A stretch of DNA of 64,000 bases from the NCBI GenBank assembly GCA_039105265.1, contig JAPFFF010000023.1, positions 1,240,001 to 1,304,000 of the forward strand, in the 5' to 3' direction. The number at the start of each line of letters is the position of its first letter. The stretch's first letter is position 1. This document shows, piece after piece, positions 19,389-28,485 of this stretch. The position numbers were made by a program, and so were the translations under genes. Under the pieces are notes generated by a model. The model had not been told where the DNA came from and made no database searches. It was given only the letters and a program-made list of their open reading frames with translations. This stretch comes from Tritrichomonas musculus. Its lineage: Eukaryota; Parabasalia; Tritrichomonadida; Tritrichomonadidae.

Positions 19389-19723
19389 ATGTCAAAACAT
19401 CTAACAGGTTCTAAGAGACTTGCGGTTATTCATAAATGGTTGAATGGAAGGGATGACCCAGATTGGGAAGTTTTGCCAACAAAGAAGAAAGACAAGTATA
19501 TAGTAAAACCCCGAAAAACTCCAATTCGTCAAGATTCTCAAGAAAACTCAGAAAGTGAAAATATCGAAGAAACTCAAGAAAACTCAAATAGTGATGATTT
19601 TGAAGAAACTCCCAGAAAGTCATTAAGTTCGAAAGCTGCACGAAAACCTCCAAAACCACGAAAACCTCAACAAACATATGACCCTACTGTGAATGAAGAA
19701 ATGTTTGTTGAGGTTTTCGTGGT
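19389..19723 (+). CDS. Basic, Ser/Glu-rich protein at the end of block B, cut by junction
   Basis: Starts MSKHLTGSKRLAVIHKWLNG, with a helical basic N-terminus that could bind DNA, then an acidic Ser/Glu-rich stretch with repeated QENSESENIEETQENSNSD, then a PKPRKP-rich basic tail. The open frame continues to 19790, but from about 19701 it runs antisense through block C capsid DNA, so only the part to the inverted-repeat junction is original. Function unknown. Confidence 0.45.
19655..19723. repeat. Perfect 23-bp inverted repeat at the block B/C junction
   Basis: 19655-19677 and 19701-19723 are exact reverse complements, separated by 23 bases. The left arm is inside the Pro/Lys-rich tail of the block B gene; the right arm abuts the capsid fragment of block C, which is in different, GC-richer DNA. 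This looks like a foldback-type junction. Confidence 0.9.
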
Positions 19724-19985
19724 ACTTGACCTTGAATTCGACTGTGGCATTGATGAATCCCTTCTCGATTTGGCTGATGGTGTGACCTGAGTGAGTGAGC
19801 TTCAAGCGAGTTTTGGTACCGACTGGCATTGGAGCATCTTTGTTGAGGAACTCTTCGGTGACGAAAGAGAATGTGTTGTCACCTCCGTTCTTTTGGACGA
19901 GGTTACGGAGAGTATCGTTGAAGAAGTCGAGGACATCTCCCTCGTTATTGCCGGAGTTCTTGAATTGAGCGTTCTGGTAGGTCAT
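19724..19985 (-). pseudogene. Major capsid protein fragment (block C)
   Basis: N-terminal piece starting MTYQNAQFKNSGNNEGDVLD and containing GTKTRLKLTHSGHTISQIEK, nearly identical in pattern to the block A and D capsid starts. Only the first 85 or so residues are present. Its start faces away from the pVI-like gene, the same divergent arrangement as in block D. Assigned as major capsid by comparison and context. Confidence 0.7.
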
Positions 19986-20063
19986 TTGGGTTGTCACTAA
20001 AAAATCGGAACTGTCGATGGGGTTCTAACCTCGTTGAAACCACTTTTTTGTATCACCACAAAC

Positions 20064-20384
20064 ATGGCATTCGGAACCTGGTTCAAAAAACTCGGGAAGA
20101 AGATCGTAGATGGGATCAAGAAAGTAGTTCCCATCGCCAAGAAAGTCGGTAAGGTCGTCAAGAACACGGTAGCACCCATATTGGGAACCATCGGTAACGC
20201 AATCGGTGGAAAGGTTGGTAACGCTATTGGTGTCGCAAGCAAAGTCACCGGAATGGCTGGTGATAGAGCAGTCTCGATATCAGACAAGGTCGACAACTAC
20301 ATCAAAACGAATGGGCGTTCAGCGATGGATGACTGGATAGCTCCTGAACGAAGCCTCGGTAACCGTCTTATCCATCCAAGGTAA
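20064..20384 (+). CDS. pVI-like amphipathic minor capsid protein (block C), 106 aa
   Basis: Starts MAFGTWFKKLGKKIVDGIKK: an N-terminal amphipathic, strongly basic helix followed by a Gly/Ala/Val-rich stretch (VKNTVAPILGTIGNAIGG). The block D gene at 25447-25812 has the same FGTWFK start and the same layout. Adenovirus pVI and its Polinton counterparts combine a membrane-disrupting amphipathic helix with capsid binding, so a role in membrane crossing or capsid lining is inferred. Divergent from the capsid gene with a gap of 78 bases. Confidence 0.6.
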   Translation: MAFGTWFKKLGKKIVDGIKKVVPIAKKVGKVVKNTVAPILGTIGNAIGGKVGNAIGVASKVTGMAGDRAVSISDKVDNYIKTNGRSAMDDWIAPERSLGNRLIHPR

Positions 20385-20510
20385 GTGGTGATTTCGGGTA
20401 CGCGTGATTTCGCGCACACCCATTTCGGAGGTGATTGAATGAGTTCGTTAATGATTGATCTGTTTCAGAATCGATCGATAAGGTTTACCTATTTTTGTGT
20501 TGACTCAAAC

Positions 20511-20858
20511 ATGGACGTCAAAGTAATTGAGCCCATCACGCACTACCTCAAAGAGTTCGACACCCCTAACTACTTCGACTCATGGTACAAATCCCATCAA
20601 GAAGAGATGGACAAGCTAACCACCCACAATCTCAACAAGATGTACCACATCAACGGATATCGTGTCACGAGAATCAAAGGTGTGCTATCACTCAAGAAAG
20701 CGCCGAAAGCAACAAAACCCAAAGAAGATGACTCGGAGACGGAACAGAGATTCATGGCTATCGAGAACGAGATATCCGAGATGAGTGACGACATCAAAAA
20801 CATCAAGTTGGCGTTGCAGTCGATACAAGACTACTTCAATCAACTCATACCTGAATGA
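20511..20858 (+). CDS. Conserved small Polinton protein (block C), 115 aa
   Basis: Starts MDVKVIEPITHYLKEFDTPN and contains HNLNKMYHINGYRVTRIKGV; the block D gene ending at 25391 starts MEVKVIGPIKEYLKTFNTPD and repeats the second stretch as HKLNKMYYIEGYRITKIKGV. The conserved first 65 residues look like a small globular domain; the rest is a charged coiled coil. ATG at 20511 chosen because it matches the partner; an upstream ATG at 20439 would add 24 unmatched residues. No known family recognised. Converges with the ATPase gene, overlapping by 14 bases. Confidence 0.65.
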   Translation: MDVKVIEPITHYLKEFDTPNYFDSWYKSHQEEMDKLTTHNLNKMYHINGYRVTRIKGVLSLKKAPKATKPKEDDSETEQRFMAIENEISEMSDDIKNIKLALQSIQDYFNQLIPE

Positions 20859-21495
20859 ACGTCTCGCCCCCGTCAACGACCTGAATGACCATATATGGAT
20901 GGGAGTTGGGATAGTTTGTCTTCAACGACATGATCTGCTCATATTTTTCGTAGAAGTCGTCGAAACAGAGATTCGAGGCGGACTGACTATAGATGTACCT
21001 CAGTTGTTGTTTGTTGAAACAGGGGAATATCATCAACGTGGTGTTCTCGTTCTTGATGTGCGGCTTCAGACCCTTCCATCCCTGAATCAATAGAAAGAAG
21101 GTCATGTTGGTGTGTCGACAACGACAGAGTAACTGAGAGAAGTACGATGTTTCATTCGTGAAGAGCTTGCTGTTACTGATGTCATCAAAGAGGACGAGTG
21201 TATGGAGGTACTTCCGATGAAAGTCTTCTATGTGGAGGGTATCGAAGAGGTCATGGATCTCTTTTGGGGTGATGTTGAGTTGGGGGTCGTCTAGTTTGTC
21301 TTCGAGATGGTTGTTCGTGATGGCATAGTACTCGTTCTTGGCTTTAATGAGCTTCTCTATGACGGTTTCCGCTGAGGATTCACTGATGGTGATGATCGGT
21401 AAACGAGATTCTATTAGTGATTTCAAGGCGAGGAAGGATCGATCACTTTCATTCCTATCTTTGGTTACGTAGACGAGTAGATGATGAGTATTCAT
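20845..21495 (-). pseudogene. Packaging ATPase, C-terminal part (block C)
   Basis: Aligns by eye with the block D ATPase at 24096-24899 from the strand after the P-loop onward: HHLLVYVTKD matches HLLIYVSKT, and LHTLVLFDDISNSKLFTNET matches LHTLILFDDIANNKLLANEK (Walker B). The later CRHTNMTFFLLIQGWK sensor-like stretch is also shared. It is partial: similarity stops near 21505, at the border with block D. In this block the gene points toward the small conserved gene, opposite to the arrangement in block D. Confidence 0.7.
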
Positions 21496-21557
21496 TAATG
21501 CGATCTTGAATATTTATACAAAAAAATGGATTGCCCATGTGGGCAGGGCAGATTTTT

Positions 21558-22337
21558 TTAATGCAAATTACACTTGAGATTCATTAATGTGCCTCCAACA
21601 CTTTGCGAATCTTTAATAACTGAGATTTGATGCATTTTCCCAACGAATTTGATCTTCATGAATCCATCAGTATATAGTTCAAATGGGTCGTAGATTGCAG
21701 ATTTCGACATGTATATTCGAGGTTTTGATTCATTGCTGACGTACTTTAATTGATATTTCTCTGCAATGTATTCAATAATAGGATTCGTGAATGATTCATT
21801 CTCAAATGAAATATAAGCATTATCAATTTCAAGATTCTTTGGATATATGATCTCAAAGACTTGTCCACTTACAGATCCAGAGTAATCAATCTCAAGAATG
21901 TTGTATGTTGAATGTACTTCCCCCTGAGGATCTCTTAGATCCGAATCACTTAATTTGTGGATATTATTTGCATCAATTATGAATTCATCACAACCTTCTT
22001 CATAAGTCATTACACTTTCAATTGTAGATGGAGAAGCATTCTCTAAAGTTGATATTCTATCTTCATTGTCAGCAAGTTCGGTTCCATGTGTATCGATAAC
22101 GGTTCGATGTGATTGAATGTCGCTAGTTATATCCGTTAATGCTTTCCCAAATGTTTCGAAACATGCTTTGACACTTTGAGGTTCACCATATTCTTCACCA
22201 AAGAAGATTTTACAACTACAATCGATTGTGGCATCACCTTTAACATGAATTGAATCAAATATTCCATCACCACCTTTGCCAGAACCTCCTACCAAGGCTC
22301 CATCTAATGCATTTTGTTTGGTTAATATTGCAGTCAT
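21558..22337 (-). CDS. Fibre-like Polinton protein (block D), 259 aa
   Basis: Partner of the block A gene at 11253. Starts MTAILTKQNALDGALVGGSG, then a VKGDATID strand, a heptad-rich coiled coil at about residues 65-100 (FGKALTDITSDIQSHRTVID...), and a beta-rich C-terminal half with VSGQVFEIIYPKNLEI and YTDGFMKIKF. N-terminal anchor, coiled coil and C-terminal head suggest a trimeric spike or fibre; this is inference from architecture. It diverges from the Gln/Tyr-rich gene at 22382 with 44 bases between the start codons. Frame intact. Confidence 0.6.
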   Translation of the reverse strand: MTAILTKQNALDGALVGGSGKGGDGIFDSIHVKGDATIDCSCKIFFGEEYGEPQSVKACFETFGKALTDITSDIQSHRTVIDTHGTELADNEDRISTLENASPSTIESVMTYEEGCDEFIIDANNIHKLSDSDLRDPQGEVHSTYNILEIDYSGSVSGQVFEIIYPKNLEIDNAYISFENESFTNPIIEYIAEKYQLKYVSNESKPRIYMSKSAIYDPFELYTDGFMKIKFVGKMHQISVIKDSQSVGGTLMNLKCNLH

Positions 22338-22381
22338 TTATATCAAAGTTAAACAATTTTTGGTGCCAATCAAAGTATAAA

Positions 22382-24077
22382 ATGGTTGACATATTTGATT
22401 CATCTAGTAATTCTCGAGGCCAAAGTCCAGTTCTTCCTAATGTTCAACCTGCTAATCCTGATCTAGCATATCATCAATATCAAAGGCAGCAACCACCACC
22501 ACCACCACGACAGCAACAACAACAACTGCAACCACGACAGCAACAACAATATCAACAACAACCATATCAACAGCAATATCAACAACCATATCAGCAGCAA
22601 TATCAACAACCATATCAGCAGCAATATCAGCAACAATATCAACAACCATATCAACAGCAATATCAGCAACCATATCAACAGCAATATCAGCAACAATATC
22701 CAACTATATCAACAGCAATATCAGCAACCATATCAACAGCAATATCAACAGCAATATCAACAACTATATCAACAGCAATATCAGCAATATGAGCAACAAT
22801 ATCAACAGCAATATCAGCAATATGAGCAACCACATCAGCAACAACATCAGCAACATCACCAACGTCAACCATATAGACAAGAAGCTGTCCATAGAAATCC
22901 TTATCAACCACGAGCTGCATCGTCATCAAGTCCATCACGATCTCCAACTCCAAATCGAATACAATCACAACGGGGTGGCTTCATAAGTCGACTCTTTGAT
23001 TTGAGCCACATTAATTTAAATAATAAACGAACAATGGATTTAAATGGTTCGCATGGTTCAGTATCAGAGCCTAATCAAAATGTATTGAATGTCATTACTC
23101 ATACTGATGATAATAATACAGCTATAGCAATGAGGTCAATTGAGGCAGACATTAGACTTCGAGAATTAATCATATCAAGAGATGCTTGATAATACTTTTG
23201 CGTCAAGGCAAATGTCAGATATACCAGCACTCCCGCCTCAAGAGAATCCACCACCACAATCATTACCTGAACCTGCACATGAAGAAGTCATTCAAATTCG
23301 TCAACCAAGCAGAAATAGACAACTCGAATATGATCAGATTTTCCATTCAAAGGTGAATATTATCGAACACACCCGACACCAGAAGCACGTAAAGAAACGT
23401 CATATCGCAAATTCTTAAATGATGAATATTTTGCACCTAAATATAACGATGATATGTCTGCAATCACTGCATGGGGTGGAGAAGATCCAACTACTGAAGA
23501 ATTCAGACGTAAATATAAGAAACATACAACTCATGCACCTACTAAATTCTCTCCATATAGGGCATTCGCACAATTGATTGTCGCTCCAGCTTGTAGAGCA
23601 GCATTCCGTCAGGTAGCAGGTAATAACGCTGAGAAAGCTAAATTAGCACGTAGTATTGCAATAGATCTCAGTGGAAAGAAAGCATATGAAGCATCAATGG
23701 CTTCTAAATTCTATGATACTAACATTAAGATTCCATTCCTTAATTCAATTCGTGAACAGTTGCCAGCATTGCGTCAAGATTTCGCTTCAATGAAGTGTAG
23801 ATCATATTCTGAATATGTCGTTGACTGGACTGATGGAAGCTTATGTACTAAGCAATTCGAACAATGGTTATTCAATAAAGCAGCTGTTAAAGAACTTGTC
23901 AAAGCATATGTTCATGACATGTTATCAACAAAAAGAGAACAGTTCATTAATGATGTCAAGAACAAGATTGTTGCATCATTAAATAGAAATTACCAATTCA
24001 GAAATTCATTAACACAATCATGGGCCATGAAACAACAACAAATGCAACAATCTATCAATAAAAATAATACTTTGTGA
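22382..24077 (+). pseudogene. Gln/Tyr-rich Polinton protein with conserved C-terminal region, broken
   Basis: The N-terminal part starts MVDIFDSSSNSRGQSPVL and runs into Pro-rich and then long Gln/Tyr repeats. The C-terminal part (from about 23440) is a well-formed globular region: TKFSPYRAFAQLIVAPACRA and LPALRQDFASMKCRSYSEYV, with no known domain recognised. A disordered, repeat-rich front joined to a folded back is a common plan for tegument or capsid-scaffold proteins, but the role is not known. The gene is broken (about three breaks). Confidence 0.5.
22486..22860 (+). repeat. CAA/TAT-rich tandem repeat coding for QQYQQPY units
   Basis: Built from 12-21 base units of the form CAACAATATCAACAACCATA with small variations, giving QQQYQQPY-type peptides. 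The reverse strand therefore opens long artificial Ile/Leu/Val-rich frames, which are not genes. Confidence 0.85.
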
Positions 24078-24095
24078 ATCGTTTTAGAACATATT

Positions 24096-24899
24096 CTATA
24101 TTACATTTCCATTATTGCAATCGATTATGATCTTATGATGTTTATTCATATTTTTGTATCGTTCATACAATTCATCGAATGGTATGCTCATAGTAATCTG
24201 ATGAGTAATGTATCTCAACTGCTCTTTTGAATAAGTTCCAAATACGAATACAGTAGAGACATTTGATTTAATGGTTGTTGATAGCGATTTCCAGAACTGG
24301 ACATTCAAGAAGAATGATATATGATTATGTCGACATGTAGTCATCAGATTGTTGAAATATGATTTCTCATTTGCAAGTAATTTGTTATTAGCAATATCAT
24401 CAAATAGTATCAAGGTATGCAACATTGGTGCACGAAAATCATTAACTTTCAATGCTTTGAATATCTCGATTCGTTGCTCATCAATGATTTGATTCTCTAA
24501 ATGTTCCTTCCTTATTGTGTAATATAGTTGCTTATAATTCAATAATGCATTAACATATTCTTCAGCATTCTCTTGGGAAACATATGCTATTGGTATTTCA
24601 ATGAGTTCCCTTAACGACTCAAATGTAACATCTTTCTGTTCACCTGTTTTGGATACATATATGAGAAGATGTGCTGCATTTGGAATTGAAGCTATTTTAA
24701 TGATTTCTTCAATTGCTGATAACGTCTTTCCGGAACCTTGTTTACCAACGAATATATTCACAGAATTATAGTAAATATTGATGTCTTTGTGAATCTTTCT
24801 GATCAATGCATTCGTGACTTGCCCTTTATTTCTTCTCAAGCAATCTCTAACCATATCATGAACGTAGCTGAATGAGTCTTGATTCCCAAACGAAGTCAT
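24096..24899 (-). CDS. A32-like packaging ATPase (block D), 267 aa
   Basis: Genome packaging ATPase. Walker A is NIFVGKQGSGKTLSAIEE (about residues 48-65) and Walker B is LHTLILFDDIANNK (about 158-171), followed by TTCRHNHISFFLNVQFWK. Length matches Polinton ATPases. It is the full-length relative of the block C gene and only distantly like the block B ATPase. It follows the small conserved gene on the same strand with a gap of about 220 bases. Frame open from ATG. Confidence 0.85.
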   Translation of the reverse strand: MTSFGNQDSFSYVHDMVRDCLRRNKGQVTNALIRKIHKDINIYYNSVNIFVGKQGSGKTLSAIEEIIKIASIPNAAHLLIYVSKTGEQKDVTFESLRELIEIPIAYVSQENAEEYVNALLNYKQLYYTIRKEHLENQIIDEQRIEIFKALKVNDFRAPMLHTLILFDDIANNKLLANEKSYFNNLMTTCRHNHISFFLNVQFWKSLSTTIKSNVSTVFVFGTYSKEQLRYITHQITMSIPFDELYERYKNMNKHHKIIIDCNNGNVI

Positions 24900-25121
24900 A
24901 AAGCTTTGATTATACTTTTACAGTTAATTAAAATGGATACAAACATAGGCTTGCAAAAGTCTCAAAATATGGGTGGGCTCAAAATAGGACAGACCTAAAA
25001 TCTTAATGAAAATAGATTCAAAAATTTTTGCAAAAAGGTTTTAAGAATATCATTCACCATTAATTGCTTTAACAATGTCGTTGATGGCTGTCTTGATTGC
25101 AAGAATGACACTTTTGAGTTG
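24900..25121 (-). other. Spacer with coding-like remnant
   Basis: Between the ATPase and the small conserved gene. Part of it may be the tail of the small gene, since the block C partner is longer at its C-terminus. Nothing else seen. Confidence 0.35.
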
Positions 25122-25391
25122 CTATATTTCATTCTGTATATCCAAGATTGCAGACTCATTTTGTGAATCATTTTGTGATTCATCTACCTGTTTCTTGATA
25201 GCTTTCTTTAAACAAAGTACACCTTTGATTTTGGTAATACGATATCCCTCAATGTAATACATCTTATTAAGTTTATGAGTCGTAATCTTATCAATCTCGT
25301 CTTTATTTTTAGCATACCACAGATTGAATTCATCTGGAGTATTAAATGTTTTCAAATATTCTTTAATGGGTCCAATCACTTTTACTTCCAT
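25122..25391 (-). CDS. Conserved small Polinton protein (block D), about 90 aa
   Basis: Starts MEVKVIGPIKEYLKTFNTPD and includes HKLNKMYYIEGYRITKIKGV, matching the block C gene at 20511-20858 across its first 65 residues. The remainder is Ser/Gln/Asn-rich. Same strand as, and 55 bases from, the pVI-like gene, so probably co-transcribed. Conservation across two otherwise diverged blocks argues that it is functional in the element life cycle, but no family is recognised. Confidence 0.6.
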   Translation of the reverse strand: MEVKVIGPIKEYLKTFNTPDEFNLWYAKNKDEIDKITTHKLNKMYYIEGYRITKIKGVLCLKKAIKKQVDESQNDSQNESAILDIQNEI

Positions 25392-25446
25392 TTGATGTCA
25401 CACAAAAATAAACAATCACATTAAACCATCAATGGACTCATTTAAA

Positions 25447-25812
25447 TCACTTCAAGATTGGAGTTAGTCTTCCTTTATTTCCACCTAATATTGGCTTTTG
25501 AATCATTTCCACCTTATTGTTTGAATCATCTTTAATTATTGAATCGAAATTTGTTAAATCTATTGGTAAAGGTTTTGGTCTGATTGGGTTTGTTTTAGGT
25601 GGATTTGGCGCAACTTTATTGAGTAAGTAATCAGCTCCATTAGCAATACTATTAACGATGCCACCAACTGTATCACCAAACATAGGTCCAACTTTTCGTG
25701 CTATTTCAATTCCCTTACGAATGTATGGAGATGCTTTCTTTATGAAATTCTTTCCTTTCACCAGCAGGTTCTTAAACCAGGTCCCGAAAATCCATTTTCT
25801 TTGGGTTTGCAT
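25447..25812 (-). CDS. pVI-like amphipathic minor capsid protein (block D), 121 aa
   Basis: Begins MQTQRKWIFGTWFKNLLVKG: an N-terminal basic amphipathic helix, then ASPYIRKGIEIARKVGPMFG and a Gly/Val-rich stretch, a Pro-rich linker, and a polar tail. FGTWFK and the layout match the block C protein at 20064. A role in membrane disruption or capsid lining is inferred from likeness to adenovirus pVI type proteins. Divergent from the capsid gene. Confidence 0.6.
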   Translation of the reverse strand: MQTQRKWIFGTWFKNLLVKGKNFIKKASPYIRKGIEIARKVGPMFGDTVGGIVNSIANGADYLLNKVAPNPPKTNPIRPKPLPIDLTNFDSIIKDDSNNKVEMIQKPILGGNKGRLTPILK

Positions 25813-25851
25813 TAAAATTCCAAAAATGCAACTTCACACGAATCTTTTTTA
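25813..25851. promoter_or_regulatory. Divergent promoter between pVI-like and capsid genes
   Basis: Only 39 bases separate the two start codons. The first codons on each side are similar (ATGCAAACCCAAAGAA on the minus strand, ATGCAAGCTCAAAGAA on the plus strand), so the region is a near-palindrome. The same divergent gene pair is present in block C (19985 and 20064). Confidence 0.5.
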
Positions 25852-28412
25852 ATGCAAGCTCAAAGAATGACATATCAGAACGCCCAACTCAAGAACACCG
25901 GTAATGACGAAGGTGATGTTCTAAAGTTCTTCCAATCAAAACTTCGCAATCTCATTGCATACAATGGTGGTGATCATACATTTGGATGGTTTACAGAAGA
26001 TGTTGATGATAAAGATGCTCCCATGCCAATTGGAACCAAAACTAAAATCAAATGGACACATCAAGGTCATACCATCTCACAAATGGAAAAGAATTTCGTT
26101 ACAGCAAAGCTTGATCTTGTAGTCCAACTTAATAAAGAATTGCATTTAGATGATGATACAGCAAACTTAAATCGTATATTCATTGGTTTCAAACATGCTG
26201 TAGAACTCTTTTCAGATGCTCGCTTATGGATTGATAACGTTATGCTTAAAGAATATCAGCAAGATGAACTCATTCGTGAATCATTTGCATACAATTCTAT
26301 CAAACCAATTGATGCCAAAGAGCCTGCCAAACACAGGTATTCGTTGTGGGAGAATACATCTCGCATGAGCCCTTCAGTATGTGGTGTTTACGTTCCACTT
26401 ACAAAAGAGCACATAATTACAAAATTGAAGCAGGAAACGTTCTTGATGCATTTAATAAGATGCGTGAAATGATTAATACTAATGATGGTACACGCTCATT
26501 TTCATTCAGAACTGTTGATTGTCATGACCAACCTGCACCATTTCATCAAGGACAATATTCTCAAATCAGTTTAACGCATCCAGACCATTTCATTTCTGAT
26601 GTTGATAAAGGATTCTTAACATTTCATGTCAAATTGGATTTACAATTGAATACTGATTTAGCTAAATTACAACAAATTGATGACCCAAATAACTTCTACA
26701 AATTATTTTTCGGACTTAAATCTTCAAATCAATTATTCGACAGATTGGAAATTCTTCATAATAATGTAAATGTTGGATATCAGCAAAACGAATGTGTTCG
26801 AGAAGGATTTCTATACTCTGCTGTGAAACCAGAAACTGAAAAAAAGCGAAGACGATTTGTTCATTCACTTTGGGAAAACGTTTCAAATTATTCACAAACT
26901 GTTGCAGGTACTTATTTTAACCTAAATTCATTCAAATCTAATGGTAAATCACAAGTTGAATTTGATTTGAACGTTCCATTTGATGATTTACTTGCCCTTC
27001 AAGCTTTCGATTTATTCCCAAATGGTATCATAGGTGATTTATCAATTCGTTTCCAAGTAACTCCTACAGGATTAGTTTGGGCAGCAATTGACCCTTATAC
27101 TGTTGCTGAAACAAAGGCTTATCTTGAAGATAATGATTCTGTTACATCTGCTGAATTAGAACGATTGAAAGAAATTAAAGCTCGCGGTCACTTGAAACAT
27201 CAATTTACACAAATTGGTAATGAAGCTATTATACCAGGACCTGGAACTCCATCTCCAGACCCATCTCCAGAACCATCTCCTGAACCAACTCCAGACCCAT
27301 CTCCCGAACCATCTCCAACACCTGTTAAATACAAGATTCAATATCGAATTGGAGAACAATGGGATAACGATGATGGAAGTATTGGATATTCTGATATTCT
27401 TACAGATTTGTAATTCAATTTCAGTTACACAAAGGAAGAATTTGAAGAATTTGGACTCCAACCAGGTGCAACTGATGAAGAAATTTGTGTTCATAATCCT
27501 GCTGTAACATTACCTCCATTAAATCATTCTGACAAGAATGGAAGATATTATGCTTGGCAAATTGTTAAAACACCAGTTGTTTCTGCTAAACAAACTCTTC
27601 AATCAATTCATGATGCTAAATCACAACTTCACAACGAAACATATTCATCACAGAAAGCTACATTAACTGTAAACAGAATGACAATCACATTATGTAAATC
27701 AAATATGCAAGGTTATGGCGTCTGTGAATCTACTCGCAGAGGAATTGAAAATATTCTCCGTGAAGGAATTATAATCCCATCTCAGAAAGTTGATTACCAT
27801 TCATTCCCAATTGCTCCTACCGCAAATGGAATTAAGTCAACATTGAATATTCCATTAATTAATGTTACAACAATGTCAATTATGTTTCCAAAGCACCATA
27901 ATGACCTCACTGTTTTCGAAAATCCAGTATATCAAAATTGTTATCTCAATATTGGCGGAAAGAACTTCCCAGATGAAAAGGTTTCAACAATTGGTGCAAG
28001 ATTCTTTGAGAATCAATTAACCGCTGGAGACCTTGATGCAATCGCATTACAATGCACTAAAGAATTTGAGGACTCAATGACTATGCCAAAGAATGATGCA
28101 AACGGAGTTCGCTACAAGAATACTTTAAGTGATGCTTCTAGCTTTGTTTTTAATATTCAAATTGAACGTTCATCTGCTGGTTATTGTTATGATGGTTTGG
28201 ATGGTGGATTTGGTAACATTCAGGTTCAAGTAAATGGTCAACCAATATATACAGGACCAAATGATACATATTATAATGTTAACGAAGAAGGTACTGTACA
28301 TCCACCCCCAACACAATTATGGTTGACTCGTGACACCTATTTCAAACTCTCACTTAACGGTTTAGAATATATTGATGATGAATCTCCAGCTGGTTCTCAG
28401 GTTAATCAGTAA
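25852..28412 (+). pseudogene. Major capsid gene region (block D) with two N-terminal-type domains, broken
   Basis: Starts MQAQRMTYQNAQLKNTGNDE and has GTKTKIKWTHQGHTISQMEK, like blocks A and C. From about 26430 a second, diverged copy of the same domain follows: VLDAFNKMREMINTNDGTRS echoes the first copy, and QISLTHPDHFISDVDKGF echoes the LTH..HTIS..EK stretch; LFFGLK and SLWENVS also recur. After that comes a PSPEP-repeat linker (about 27240-27330), then the C-terminal region with MSIMFPKHHNDLTVFENPVY. Inferred to be one or two fused double jelly-roll major capsid genes. Broken (about three breaks). Confidence 0.7.
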
Positions 28413-28413
28413 A

Positions 28414-28445
28414 TTGAGATTTGATTTGAGATTTGATTTGAGATA
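28414..28445 (+). repeat. Short GAGATTTGATTT tandem repeat
   Basis: Nearly three copies of the 12-base unit GAGATTTGATTT just after the capsid stop. Probably slippage; no role seen. Confidence 0.7.
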
Positions 28446-28485
28446 TTTTTTTACACTTCGTTTGTCAATCTCATTTAAGTATTAA

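Larger units (their letters stand above)
13126..19677 (+). mobile_element. Polinton/Maverick block B, frames open
   Basis: Ten consecutive genes with little space between them, most on the plus strand: protease, unknown, integrase and packaging ATPase in close succession, which is a Polinton core set. All frames read through, so this is the youngest-looking block. It lacks a DNA polymerase and a capsid gene in the sequenced part; its right side ends at the inverted-repeat junction 19655-19723, beyond which different, GC-richer Polinton DNA starts. No terminal inverted repeat was identified, so it is not shown to be a complete element. Confidence 0.85.
19701..21505. mobile_element. Polinton block C, GC-rich fragment
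   Basis: Four element genes in 1.8 kb: capsid fragment (-), pVI-like (+), small conserved protein (+) and ATPase part (-). Base composition is clearly richer in G and C than blocks A, B and D on either side, and codons end in C or G far more often. The order capsid, pVI-like, small conserved protein, ATPase matches block D read backwards. Partial at both sides: it begins at the inverted-repeat junction and stops near 21505 where block D starts. Confidence 0.8.

Noticed and set aside
19426-19677. 83-aa minus-strand frame
   Set aside because: Antisense shadow of the Ser/Glu-rich gene of block B.
20597-21093. Several overlapping frames around the block C small gene and ATPase
   Set aside because: GC-richer DNA has fewer stops; these are antisense or shifted shadows of the two genes that have partners in block D.
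22452-22968. Long Leu/Ile/Val-rich minus-strand frames that look like membrane proteins
   Set aside because: They are the reverse reading of the CAA/TAT repeat that encodes Gln/Tyr on the plus strand; frames open in several phases only because the repeat lacks stops.
27156-27507. Trp/Arg- and His/Leu-rich frames over the PSPEP repeat
   Set aside because: Reverse and shifted readings of the repeat-coding linker.
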